Assembly (NCBI GenBank): GCA_963744735.1
Contig: CAVUVH010000007.1
Coordinates: 62,001-126,000 of the forward strand
Origin: RPQJ01 sp963744735
GTDB lineage: Bacteria > Pseudomonadota > Gammaproteobacteria > Steroidobacterales > Steroidobacteraceae
DNA length: 64,000 nt
Direction of reading: 5' to 3'
The position numbers and the translations under genes are program-made. This document shows, piece by piece, positions 35,970-45,009 of this stretch. The notes under the pieces were generated by a model, which ran no database searches, had not been told where the DNA came from, and saw nothing but the letters and a program-made list of their open reading frames with translations. How positions within the stretch are numbered: position 1 is the stretch's first letter; each line of letters begins with the position of its first letter.

Positions 35970-37344
35970 TCAGCGTGGCTGCGCCAGCAGGTGATCCGCC
36001 AGCGCGCGATAGGCGGGCAGCGACGTCGGATCGAACGAAATGTTGCTGGCCTGCGGATGCGAGGCGTAGCGCGCAATGACCATCTCGGCCGTCGGGTCGA
36101 CATAGATCGCCTGGCCGTGGATGCCGCGCGCCATGAAGGCGCCGTGGTCGTCGTGCGTGATCCACCACTGGTCGCGATAGCTCCAGCCCGGCATCGTGCG
36201 CGTAACCCGCGGCCGCAAACGCCTCGCGGTCGGCACCGCGGCGAATGGCGGCCACGACCTCGCGCGGCACGATCTGCTGCCCGTTGAAATAGCCGTCGCG
36301 GCGCATCATCTCGCCGAAGCGCGCGAGATCGCGCAGCTGCGTGCTGAGGCCGCCGGCCACCAGCGCCGTGCCGATCGGGTCGAGCGAAATGCTGGCATCG
36401 CCCTCGGCGCCGAGCCGGCTCCAGATGCGCTCGCGCAGCATCGTGTCGGCGGGCTGGCCGGTGGCCCGCGCGATCAGCCAGCCGACCACATCGGTGTTGG
36501 GCGAGCGGTAGCTGAAGGCCTCGCCGTGATTGCCCTGCTTGCCCAGCGTCTGCAGGAATTCGTAGGCCGTCGCCGCGCCGGTGTCGCCGGGCGGCCGTGG
36601 CAGGAACCCCACCGCACGCGCGTACGCCAGGAACTTCGACTTCGGATCGCCGTAGTCCTCCGAGTAGTCGATCGCAGTCGTCATGTCCAGCACCTGCTGC
36701 ACGGTGGCATCGCCAAAGCCACTTGCAGCGAGTTCCGGGATGTATTTCGCCACCGGGGCGGCGGGATCGAGCCGGCCCTCGTCGACCAGCATCGCTGCCA
36801 GCGTGCCGAAGAAGGACTTGGTCACCGAAAACGCGATGTGCGGCCGCTCGGCGGTCAGCGCGCCGAAATAGCGCTCGTAGACGATGCGCCCGCGGTGCAG
36901 CACGACGATGCCGTCGGTGTAGTTGACGGCCAGCGACTCGCGCCAGGTCATCGGTACGGTCGCGCCTGTCGGCACGAAGCTCAGCGTGTCGATGTCATCA
37001 CGCTCGGCGCGGGGCAGCGCGCTGACCGGGCCGGTGCCGCGTGCGACGTTGCGGGTCGGAAAAATTTCCCGCCAGTGCGAGAACGTCCACCGCGTCTGCG
37101 GGAAAGTGTAGTGACTGCCGTCCTGGAAGCGGATCCGGCGCTCCACCGGCGGGGGCGAGCCGACCATCCATTGCAGGACCACGGGGTCGGACGCCGCGGC
37201 GTCCGGCACCCCGGCCGACAATGCCGTTCCGGGCAGCGCGCATGCCAGGGCCAGGCAGGCACAGATGCCCGGCAACGACCGGATCCGCCGCGACCGGCCG
37301 ATGGCCTGGCCGTGGGTTCCCGAACTTACTGCAGCTTGGATCAC
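35970..37344 (-). CDS. beta-lactamase-fold serine hydrolase (frame break)
   Basis: About 457 residues. A signal peptide (ICACLALACALPGTALSAG) indicates export. HIAFSVTKSFFGTLAAMLVD carries the S-x-x-K nucleophile motif, and AFSYRSPNTDVVGWLIARAT the Tyr motif, as in class C-like esterases and the 6-aminohexanoate-dimer hydrolase group. One extra base near 36197 shifts the frame; corrected, it ends GWSYRDQWWITHDDHGAFMA ... LADHLLAQPR. The substrate could be an ester, peptide or D-amino-acid derivative; linkage to mltA suggests cell-wall material. Confidence 0.78.
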
Positions 37345-37453
37345 GACGAATTCCCCCGGGACGAGTCGAGTGAGCGAGCTTACACCGCAGGTTCCGCGCT
37401 TGCGCAGGTCGCAGGCGGGGCTGACCCGGCGCGGGGCGGCGCCGCACCTGGAA

Positions 37454-38174
37454 TCAGCGGGCGCGGGCGAGTTCGTCGGTGATCAGCTCGACCAGCGGCC
37501 CCTCGCCGAACCGCGGCAGGGGCCGGCCGTTGACGAAGTAGGTCGGCGTCTTCGTCACCTGCAGCGCCATCGCATCGGCCCGGTCGCGCTCGATCCGCGC
37601 CGATACTTCGGGCGAGTTCATGTCGGCCTGCAGGCGCGCCATGTCGAGCCCGACGCCTGCCACCGCCTGCAGCACCAGGTCTGCCTGCACCGTATGGTGC
37701 GGCGCCCATTGCGCCTGCGAGGCAAACAGCGCCTCGAGCGTCTGCCAGTACAGATTCTGGTTGCGGCTCGCCTCGAGCACGCGCACCGCGGCCTCGGCGC
37801 CCTCGTGGAAGGCGACGTGACGCACCGACAGCTTGATCTGTCCCGGGTGTTCGTCCATCAGGATGCTTCACGATCGGGTAGAACACCGCGCAGGTTTCAC
37901 ACGCCGGGTCGATGAACTCGACCACGTGGACGCGCGCGGAGGGCTCGCCGAGCAACGGGGCGTGCTGGCTCGCAAGCGGCGCCTGCCGCGCCGGATCGGC
38001 CGCGTGGCGGGTCGCTGCGCGCTCCATGTTGAGCCACAGCAGCACCGCCGCCAGGCCCAGCAGCATGGCGGCGCCGACGATGATGACGTTGCGCTTTGCA
38101 GCACGGGCCGCGCGGGCGGCTGCGGCCGCCTCGGTCGCGGGATCGGGGAGATTGCGTTGGGTCTTGCGGCTCAT
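37454..38174 (-). CDS. membrane-anchored DsbA-like thiol oxidoreductase (frame break)
   Basis: About 239 residues from ATG 38174. A short basic cytoplasmic tail and one helix (VIIVGAAMLLGLAAVLLWLN) anchor a thioredoxin-fold domain. VVEFIDPACETCAVFYPIVK holds the CXXC (CETC) active site, and TKTPTYFVNGRPLPRFG the cis-proline loop. One extra base near 37862 splits the gene between the first strand and the helical insert. It is probably a periplasmic disulfide oxidase or isomerase of the DsbA/DsbG type. It follows the APC permease on the same strand by 47 bases. Confidence 0.8.
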
Positions 38175-38221
38175 GCGGTGTTTATTCGGCGAGGGTGGGC
38201 AGGATAGATTCGGGGCGGTCG

Positions 38222-39640
38222 TCAGCGCGCAATGATATCCGTCCCTGGCGCGCGGTCCAGCCACCACATCACCACCGCGCCGAGCAGCAGCACGGCTACG
38301 CCGGCCATCGCCCCGAGCCGCACGTACTCGACGCTGGACCACAGCACGAACAGGCAGGAGGCACAGAACAGCAGCGGCAGCAGCGGGTAGAACGGCACCC
38401 GGAACGGGCGTGGCAGGTCCGGCAGCTTGTGGCGCAGGACGATCACGGCGAAGCCGCTGCCGCTCAGGAACAGCCAGAACACGGGCGAGGTGTAGTCGAT
38501 CATGGTCGCGAAGCCGTCACGCGAGTACGTGCCGAGCCCCACCAGCAGCACGCCGACCGCGCCCTGCGAGACGATGCCGGCCACCGGGATGCCGCGGTCG
38601 GTATTCCAGCGCCCCAGCCGCTCCAGCCGGGGCCAGTCGCGCGCCGCCGCATAGGTGGTGCGCGCCCCCACGACGATGGTCGCATTCATCGACGTCAGCG
38701 TTGCCATCGAGATCGCCAGTGCCGTCATGACGCCGGCCGCGCTGCCGAAAGCGAGCCCGATCACGTCCGAGGCGGGTGTCTTGCTGGCCGCCAGCCCGCC
38801 GATGCCGAGCCCGCGCCACAGCGCCCAGTTGGCCATCAGGTACAGCGTGGTGATGGTCAGTACCGAGGCGACCAGGGCGCGCACCATGCCCCGGCGCTCG
38901 TCCCGGACTTCGGCCGAGAGCGTCGAGATCTCGCTCCAGCCGCTGAACGCGTACAGCACGAACAGCAGCGCCAGGCCGAAGCCGGTCGGGATGCCGGCCG
39001 CCACCGGCGCGTCGTGCACCAGCGGGGGCGCGCCGTGCATGACCAGCAGCACGCCGGCGGCAAACACCACCAGCAGGCCGCCGACCTCGAGGCCGGTCAT
39101 CGCATAGTCGGTGCCTTGCGCGGTGTACAGGCCCTTGAGGTTGAACAGCGTCATGGCGACGACCGTGATGAGCGCGTACCAGGATGAGCCATGCGGCCCC
39201 AGCGGCATCACCTTGTTGGCATAGTCACCGAGCACGAAGCCCAGCAGCGCGAGCGTGCCGGTGTTGATGATCGCGAACCGGGCCCAGGCGAACAGGAACG
39301 CGACGCGCCGGCCGTAGGCGGTCTTCAGGAAGTGATAGTCGCCGCCGGCGCTCGGCAGGGCGGTGGCAAGCTCGGCGAAGCACAGCGCGCCCATGAGCGT
39401 GATGACGCCGCCGGCCAGCCACGCGGCGAAGAACCACGTGGCCGACCCGGCATGGGCGGCGATCTCCGACGGCGACCGGAAAATGCCGGCGCCGACCACC
39501 ATGGCCACCGCCACCATGACCACGTAGACGACGCTGACGTGGCGGCGCGGCGCCGCGGCTGCTGCTTCTCCCTCAGAAGGACGCGCGCACTCCGCCGTAG
39601 ACGAAGCGGCCGTTGAAGCCGATGGGGGAGAGGACGTCAT
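38222..39640 (-). CDS. APC-family amino-acid permease
   Basis: 472 residues with twelve predicted helices. The first helix MVAVAMVVGAGIFRSPSEIA contains the G-A/S-G-I-F motif that binds the substrate carboxylate in APC permeases. GGVITLMGALCFAELATALP and the late RPFRVPFYPLLPLLF are also typical. The N-terminal 35 residues are low complexity and overlap the end of the TonB receptor gene (39573-39640), so the true start may lie a little downstream, although no better codon is visible. Substrate unknown. Confidence 0.82.
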   Translation of the reverse strand: MTSSPPSASTAASSTAECARPSEGEAAAAAPRRHVSVVYVVMVAVAMVVGAGIFRSPSEIAAHAGSATWFFAAWLAGGVITLMGALCFAELATALPSAGGDYHFLKTAYGRRVAFLFAWARFAIINTGTLALLGFVLGDYANKVMPLGPHGSSWYALITVVAMTLFNLKGLYTAQGTDYAMTGLEVGGLLVVFAAGVLLVMHGAPPLVHDAPVAAGIPTGFGLALLFVLYAFSGWSEISTLSAEVRDERRGMVRALVASVLTITTLYLMANWALWRGLGIGGLAASKTPASDVIGLAFGSAAGVMTALAISMATLTSMNATIVVGARTTYAAARDWPRLERLGRWNTDRGIPVAGIVSQGAVGVLLVGLGTYSRDGFATMIDYTSPVFWLFLSGSGFAVIVLRHKLPDLPRPFRVPFYPLLPLLFCASCLFVLWSSVEYVRLGAMAGVAVLLLGAVVMWWLDRAPGTDIIAR

Positions 39641-42001
39641 ACGGGAGGTTGCCGAAGTAGTTGATCAGGGAATCCGATTTCTCGGGGTACTCGTCGAAGA
39701 GGTTGCTGGCCCCGACGAACAGCTCCACCCCGCCGAACACCTTGTACCCCACTTCGGTATCGAACTGGAACCGGCAGCCATAGGTCTGCTCCGGCTCGAA
39801 GCCGTCGCCGAAGTTGAACACGCGCGTGGTCTCGCCGTAGTAGTTGACCCGCGCCAGCAGCGACAGCTTCTCGCCCTGCCACGTGCCGCTGAGCGAGCCC
39901 TTGTCGTCCGGGGCCGCGTCCTCGATGGTGTTGGTCTCCTCGACCCCGACCAGTACCACGCCCGATACCGCCGGATCGTTGACGCTGCGGATCTCGGTGT
40001 CCGCGTAGGCATAACCGAAGTCCACCGCGAGCGTGCCGCCCGCGAGGTCCGTGGCGTAGGAAATGGTTGCTTCGACGCCGTCGGTGCGGGTGTTGACCGC
40101 GTTGGTGAAGAAGTTGGCCGCCGTGATGTTGCGGTCCTCGCACTGCGTCAGCGCCGCGTCCGGCACGTTGCCGGCGAAGCAGTCGATGCGCTCGCTGAGC
40201 GTGATGCGGTCGTCGACGTCGATGCGGAAAGCGTCGATCGTGAACTGCAGCTGGTCGGTGATGCGCCCGGTCAGGCCGATGCTGAAGTTGACCGACGACT
40301 CCTCGTCCAGGTCACGCGCACCGAGCGACTGCGCCAGCGGGTCGTCCACGGTCAGCGTATTGACCGTCGTCAGCTGGCCGCCCTCGCCGAAGCTGGTGGA
40401 CGAATTGCCGTAGCCGAGCTGCACCAGCGAAGGCGCGCGCAGGCTGGAGGAGACCGAGCCGCGCACCGAGTAGCCGGGCACGAATTCCCAGCGCGCCGCG
40501 ATCTTGCCGTTGACCGCGCTGCCGAAATCGCTGTAGTCCTCGAAGCGCGCCGCAACATCGAGCAGCACGGTGTCCGTCAGGTCGACCGTCAGCTCGCCGT
40601 AGACCGAGGCGACGTCGCGATCGAGGTCGCGGGCTTCCTCCGGCCGCAGGCCGACGCCGGCCTGCGCACCGATGGCGAGGAAATCAGGGTCGTCGGCGAA
40701 CGGACCGGCCGTCGTAGGACGCCGGCTCGCCGGCGCTGCTCGCGAAGTTTTCCTGCCGCCATTCCAGGCCGAGCGCCAGGGTGGCGTCCTGCGCCAGCTG
40801 CAGCGAGCGGCTGGTGTCGAGGTTGAGGCTCAGCAATTCGTTCTCGAACGAGCCGGACCTGAACGTCCGTCGGGCTGGTGACGCCGAGCGACGGGTTGAG
40901 CGAGTGGCGCACGCCCGAGTCGAAGCTGTTGCGGCCCCAGCTCACGCTGCCGTCCCATGCCCAGGCGTCGAACGTGCCGCGCAGGCCGCCGGCCAGCGAC
41001 AGGTCTTCGTTGTCGCCGAGCGTGATGGGCCGATAGCCCAGCGGATAGACCTCCAGCAGGTTGGCCGAGCTGACCGGGTAGCGGAAGAAGCCGGTGCCCT
41101 CGGCCGAGCGGTCGTTGTAGGTCGCGAAGCCGTAGGCCGTGAGCGCGCCCACGCCGAACTCGGTATTGAGCCAGAGGTTGAGGTCCTCGGTCTTCGCGTC
41201 GCCGGGCTTGTAGTTGCGCTGGCCGCCGACGAGATCGATGTTGGCCTCGTCCTCGAAGAACGGCACCAGGTCGAAGCCCGCGCGGTTGGTGCCGTCGCGG
41301 TCGCGGTAGTCGAACCCTGCCCGGAGGAAGCCGTCCTCGCCGAGCGGCAGGCCGGCCGAGCCCTGGACGGTGGTCGTGCCGCCGTCGTCGATCGAGTCGT
41401 CGATCGGGTCGAAGTCGGTGATGTGCTCGCCGTAGCTGAGCGCGAAGTCGAGGCCTTCGGGCCGGTCGTCGAGGATCACGTTGATGACGCCCGCGATCGC
41501 ATCCGAGCCGTACTGCGCGCCGGCGCCGTCACGCAGCACCTCGATGCGCTTGATGGCATTCGACGGGATCGAATTGAAGTCGACCGGGGCCGTGCCGCGA
41601 CCGGTCTTGGTGTCGATGCCGGTCACCGAGGTCGTGTGCCGGCGCTTGCCATTGATCAGCACCAGCACCTGGTCCGGGCTCATGCCGCGCAGCTGCGCCG
41701 GACGCACGAGGTCGCCGCTGCCGGAATTCGACTGGCGCGGCATGTTGAACGAGGGCACCAGTGTCTGCAGTGTCTGGCCAAGCTCGCCGCCGAAGCCGCC
41801 GGCGGTTGCGATCTGCGAGGCGTCGATGACGTCGACCGGCACTGGCGTATCGAGCGGCGTCGAGGTGCGGCCACGCGTGGCCGTGACGACGATGGTCTCC
41901 AGTTCGTCGGCGACCGGTTCCGCGGCCAGGACGGCGGGCACGGTGAACAGGGTGGCGGCGCTGAGCGCTGCAAGGGCGGGCACGCGATGCTGGACGCGCA
42001 T
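39573..42001 (-). CDS. TonB-dependent receptor (two extra bases)
   Basis: About 808 residues from ATG 42001. A signal peptide (LSAATLFTVPAVLAAE) leads to the TonB box (ELETIVVTATRG). The plug has LRGMSPDQVLVLINGKRRHT and IKRIEVLRDGAGAQYGSDAI. The barrel ends FNGRFVYGGVRASF with a terminal Phe. Single-base gains near 40867 and 40708 displace the middle part; corrected, they give SPTFRSGSFENELL and YDGGPFADDPDFLAIGAQAG. The ligand is unknown. It is divergent from modBC with a palindrome between, so a molybdate or related ligand is possible. Confidence 0.85.
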
Positions 42002-42117
42002 GGGTCGGAACCTCGACGGAAGGAGTGTTAAGGACGTGGATATGGACGCCGCATTCGGCTGCAGGCGCGGCAAGGATGCAAAACTGTCAGGAATCCCCGG
42101 TTCGGCCAAGAGCGGGA

Positions 42118-42135
42118 GGTTATGCCGAGATAACC
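42118..42135. promoter_or_regulatory. GGTTAT-N6-ATAACC palindrome between TonB receptor and modB
   Basis: A perfect 6-bp inverted repeat with a 6-base spacer lies in the 228-base gap between the divergent receptor and modB genes. GTTAT/ATAAC half-sites recall ModE-type operators, but the match is short and no modE gene is in the window. Shared control of both directions is a hypothesis. Confidence 0.35.
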
Positions 42136-42229
42136 CGCCCTCCGATCCGCGATTGCCGCAAATTTGGCATTATCCGCCAATGAAACATCCCCTTGCCCGG
42201 GTCATGCAGGCTGCCGGCTGCGCAGTAAA

Positions 42230-42940
42230 GTGCTGACCGCGGCCGAATGGGAGGCTGTGCGGCTGTCGTCCAAGGTCGCGCTGTGGGCGACGCTGGTCTG
42301 CCTGCCGCTCGGGGTGTTCGTCGGCTGGGCGCTGGCGAGACGCCAGTTCCGCGGCAAGTTCCTGGTCGAGGTCTGTGTGCAGCTGCCGATGGTGCTGCCG
42401 CCGGTCGTGCCAGGCCTCGCCTTGCTGCTGCTGTTCGGGACGCAGGGTCCGGTCGGGCGCTGGCTCGAGCAGTCCTTCGGCATCGTGCTCGCGTTTACCT
42501 GGAAGGGCGCGGTGATCGCCTCTGCCGTGATGGCGTTTCCGCTGCTGGTGCAACCGGTGCGCGTCGCCTTCCGCATGATCGATGCACGGCTCGAGCAGGC
42601 GGCGGCGACGCTCGGCGCGACACCCTGGGATGCATTCCGCAGCGTGGCGCTGCCACTGGCATTGCCGGGGGTGCTGGCCGGCGCGGTGCTCTGTTTCTCG
42701 CGCAGCCTGGGCGAGTTCGGCGCCACCATGGCCTTTGTCGGCAACATCCCGGGCGAGACCCGCACGCTGCCGCTGGCGATCTACAGCTTCATGCATCGCC
42801 CCGGGGGCGAGGCTGCGGCGCTGCGCCTCGCGCTGCTGTCGATGGCGCTGGCCGTGCTGGCGCTGGCGGCGAGCCACTGGCTGACACGCCGCGCCGAAAG
42901 GCGCCTGGGCTACCTCGACTCTCAGGCGCCGCGTGCTTAG
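42230..42940 (+). CDS. modB: molybdate ABC transporter permease
   Basis: 236 residues from GTG 42230, where the family normally starts (VLTAAEWEAVRLSSKVAL). Five to six membrane helices are present. The EAA-loop contacting the ATPase reads EQAAATLGATPWDAFRSVAL, and SRSLGEFGATMAFVGNIPGE is the strongly conserved ModB signature. It imports molybdate together with ModC and a ModA. The only modA in the window is at 20.5 kb on the other strand. The stop overlaps the modC start. Confidence 0.93.
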   Translation: MLTAAEWEAVRLSSKVALWATLVCLPLGVFVGWALARRQFRGKFLVEVCVQLPMVLPPVVPGLALLLLFGTQGPVGRWLEQSFGIVLAFTWKGAVIASAVMAFPLLVQPVRVAFRMIDARLEQAAATLGATPWDAFRSVALPLALPGVLAGAVLCFSRSLGEFGATMAFVGNIPGETRTLPLAIYSFMHRPGGEAAALRLALLSMALAVLALAASHWLTRRAERRLGYLDSQAPRA

Positions 42941-43640
42941 TTTCGACCTGGAGTTCGGGCGTGGTGATTTCCGCCTGCAGGCGCGGGCCGAGCTGGCGAA
43001 CGGCGCGACCGGAATCTGCGGTCCTTCCGGTTCGGGCAAGAGCACGCTGCTCGCGCTGATTGCGGGACTGTTGCGACCGCAAAGCGGCATGCTGGAGTTT
43101 GCAGGCTCGAGGCTGGTCGATGTCGCAGCCGGCGTTTTCGTGCCGCCGTGGCGCAGGCATTTTGCGCTCGTGTTCCAGGACGGCCAGTTGTTTCCGCACA
43201 TGACGGTGCATGACAACCTGCTCTACGGCCTGCGACGGCGCGAGCCGCGGCAGCGCCGGTTCGAACTGGCGCAGGTGCTCGAGCTGCTCGAGATCGGCAG
43301 CCTGCTGGCGCGTCGACCGGCGCAGCTGTCCGGTGGCGAACGCCAGCGTGTCGCGCTCGGACGCGCGCTGTTGAGCTCGCCGCGGCTGCTGCTGCTGGAT
43401 GAACCGCTCGCCGCGCTGGACGATCGTCTCAGGCAGCAGATCCTGCCGTTCCTGCGGCGGGTGAAGGACGAGACGCAGCTGCCGCTGGTGTATGTCTCGC
43501 ACGTCCTCGCCGAGGTCGGCTACCTGGCCGACCGCACGCTGTGGATCGAGGACGGCCGCCTGGTCCAGCGACCGGACCGCGCCGGGGATTTCGCCGAACG
43601 CCCCGGCGCGGCGGGTCAGCCGGTCATTCGGCCAGCGTGA
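42933..43640 (+). CDS. modC: molybdate ABC transporter ATPase, short form
   Basis: 235 residues from GTG 42933, overlapping the modB stop. Walker A is GPSGSGKST (about residues 30-38), the signature is LSGGERQRVALGRALL, Walker B LLLLDEPLAALDD, and the H-loop VYVSH. ModC proteins usually have about 350 residues with a C-terminal molybdate-binding Mop/TOBE region; here the protein stops right after the ATPase domain (VIRPA). No continuation of a Mop domain is seen in other frames, so the regulatory domain appears to be absent. The last 17 bases overlap the convergent GFA gene. Confidence 0.88.
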   Translation: MLSFDLEFGRGDFRLQARAELANGATGICGPSGSGKSTLLALIAGLLRPQSGMLEFAGSRLVDVAAGVFVPPWRRHFALVFQDGQLFPHMTVHDNLLYGLRRREPRQRRFELAQVLELLEIGSLLARRPAQLSGGERQRVALGRALLSSPRLLLLDEPLAALDDRLRQQILPFLRRVKDETQLPLVYVSHVLAEVGYLADRTLWIEDGRLVQRPDRAGDFAERPGAAGQPVIRPA

Positions 43641-44055
43641 TGCCCGATCCGCCGAATTCTTTCGGGAAATCCTTGAACTTGGGCAGGCCGTCGCGCACCG
43701 ACATCACCTTCTCGCCGTAATGCACGTGCACCGTGGGCTGGTAAGACAGTCCCGCGACGTTGCCCGCCGGCACGTCGGTCATGCCCATGCCGGGATGACC
43801 CACCAGGACCGCTGCGCCGCAGCTCTTGCAGAACTGCCGGTGGCTGTTCTCGGTCTTCTTGTAGAGGCCGAGATTGTCGGCGCCCTTGACCACCTTGACG
43901 TTCGGCGCCGGCCACAGCGCAGCCGCGTGCATGGGTGCGCTGAGCCATCCGCGGCATGAGCTGCAATGGCAGATCGCCTGCACCGCCGGTTCACCGGTGA
44001 TCTCGAGTTGCACGGCGCCACAGGTGCAGCCGGCCTTGTATACGGTATTCGACAT
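43624..44055 (-). CDS. GFA (glutathione-dependent formaldehyde-activating)-like protein
   Basis: 143 residues. It is a CENP-V/GFA zinc domain with cysteines in GCTCGAVQLE, CHCSSCRGW and FCKSCGAAVLVG. The C-terminal half (GLSYQPTVHVHYGEKVMSVR) matches the GFA fold. Gfa was proposed to speed glutathione-formaldehyde adduct formation, but most members have unknown roles. The frame is intact. It is convergent with modC, overlapping by 17 bases. Confidence 0.85.
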   Translation of the reverse strand: MSNTVYKAGCTCGAVQLEITGEPAVQAICHCSSCRGWLSAPMHAAALWPAPNVKVVKGADNLGLYKKTENSHRQFCKSCGAAVLVGHPGMGMTDVPAGNVAGLSYQPTVHVHYGEKVMSVRDGLPKFKDFPKEFGGSGITLAE

Positions 44056-44143
44056 CTTTCTCTCCCTGCGATCGGGGCAACGAAAGGTTGCCGCCGGCGG
44101 AGGATAGTCCTAAATCCCGAGCGCTGCGCACGTGCCGCGGCGA

Positions 44144-44908
44144 TCACTCGTGCAGCAGCAGGCTGCAGCAGGTGACGCCGGACTCGGCCTTGGCCAGTTC
44201 TTCCTGCGCCACGGGTACGACCTTGAGACCGGCCGACTCCAGTCGGGCACGGGTTCCTGCATGGTGCCGTGGATGGATCACCGATCCGGCCACCGCCAGG
44301 GCATTGGCCGCGTGCGGTTCCTGCGGATCCACGTGCACGGCACGGTGGCCGGTGAAAATCGCGGCGTCCACCCACGCCGGGTTGAGCAGCACGAGATCTT
44401 CGGCAACGCGCGTGACGGCCGACTTGAGATGCAGGCAGCCCTGGAACTCGACCGGAACGACCTCATAGCCGAAGGGACGCAGCAGGCGGACCAGTTGCCG
44501 CACGGCATCGCGGGACGTGCGCAACGACAGGCCGACGTACACGGTGTGCCCGGCCACCAGCACGTCGCCGCCGTCGAGTGTCGCGGGGGCCTCGATCCGC
44601 ACCAGCGGCCGGTGCCCGGCCAGCGCCTGCTCGACCGTGCGCGTCTCGGGCCGGCGTGACTCCGCGCCCGGCCGGGTGATGACCGCCACGTCGTCGAGGA
44701 CGACGGCGGTGTCTTCCACGAACACGGCGTCCGGCAGGTCAGGCTCGGCCGGCAGCCGCCGCACGGTCACGCCCAGCTGCACCAGTGCCGCCTCGTAGGC
44801 GTCGTGCTCGGCCACCGCCAGGCTGACATCCAGCGGCGCACGATCCAGGTGCGTCAGTTCGCAGTCGGCCAGCCGCGGACTGACGGCGCGAGTGTAGGCA
44901 AGCAGCAT
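44144..44908 (-). CDS. ddaH: dimethylarginine dimethylaminohydrolase (DDAH)
   Basis: 254 residues of the amidinotransferase/DDAH fold. LPDAVFVEDTAVVLDDVAVI gives the substrate-binding Glu-Asp pair, QGCLHLKSAV the catalytic histidine and SGVTCCSLLL the C-terminal nucleophile cysteine. The enzyme hydrolyses N-methylated arginines to citrulline and methylamines. The frame is intact. Its start lies only ten bases from a large palindromic repeat (44919-44995) that separates it from the divergent antiporter gene. Confidence 0.88.
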   Translation of the reverse strand: MLLAYTRAVSPRLADCELTHLDRAPLDVSLAVAEHDAYEAALVQLGVTVRRLPAEPDLPDAVFVEDTAVVLDDVAVITRPGAESRRPETRTVEQALAGHRPLVRIEAPATLDGGDVLVAGHTVYVGLSLRTSRDAVRQLVRLLRPFGYEVVPVEFQGCLHLKSAVTRVAEDLVLLNPAWVDAAIFTGHRAVHVDPQEPHAANALAVAGSVIHPRHHAGTRARLESAGLKVVPVAQEELAKAESGVTCCSLLLHE

Positions 44909-44918
44909 CTCGTCCCGC

Positions 44919-44995
44919 CTGAGGAAAACAGGGACGCTACCCTTTTTTCGGCAAAAAAGGGTAGCGTCCCTGCTTTCGTTTTCCGATTTCCTCAG
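44919..44995. repeat. REP-like nested palindrome with perfect 20-bp stem
   Basis: CAGGGACGCTACCCTTTTTT (44929-44948), loop CGGC, and its exact complement (44953-44972) form a perfect 20-bp hairpin. It is flanked by a second inverted pair, CTGAGGAAA (44919-44927) and TTTCCTCAG (44987-44995). It fills most of the gap between the divergent ddaH and antiporter genes. The GGGTAGCGTCCC core resembles REP/MITE-type elements dispersed in gammaproteobacterial genomes. I see no second copy in this window. Confidence 0.7.
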
Positions 44996-45009
44996 CCGGG
45001 AGGGCGGGC

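Noticed and set aside
42180..42236. Short open frame starting at ATG 42180 before modB
   Set aside because: It has only 18 codons and ends inside the modB start region. GTG 42230 matches the normal ModB N-terminus.
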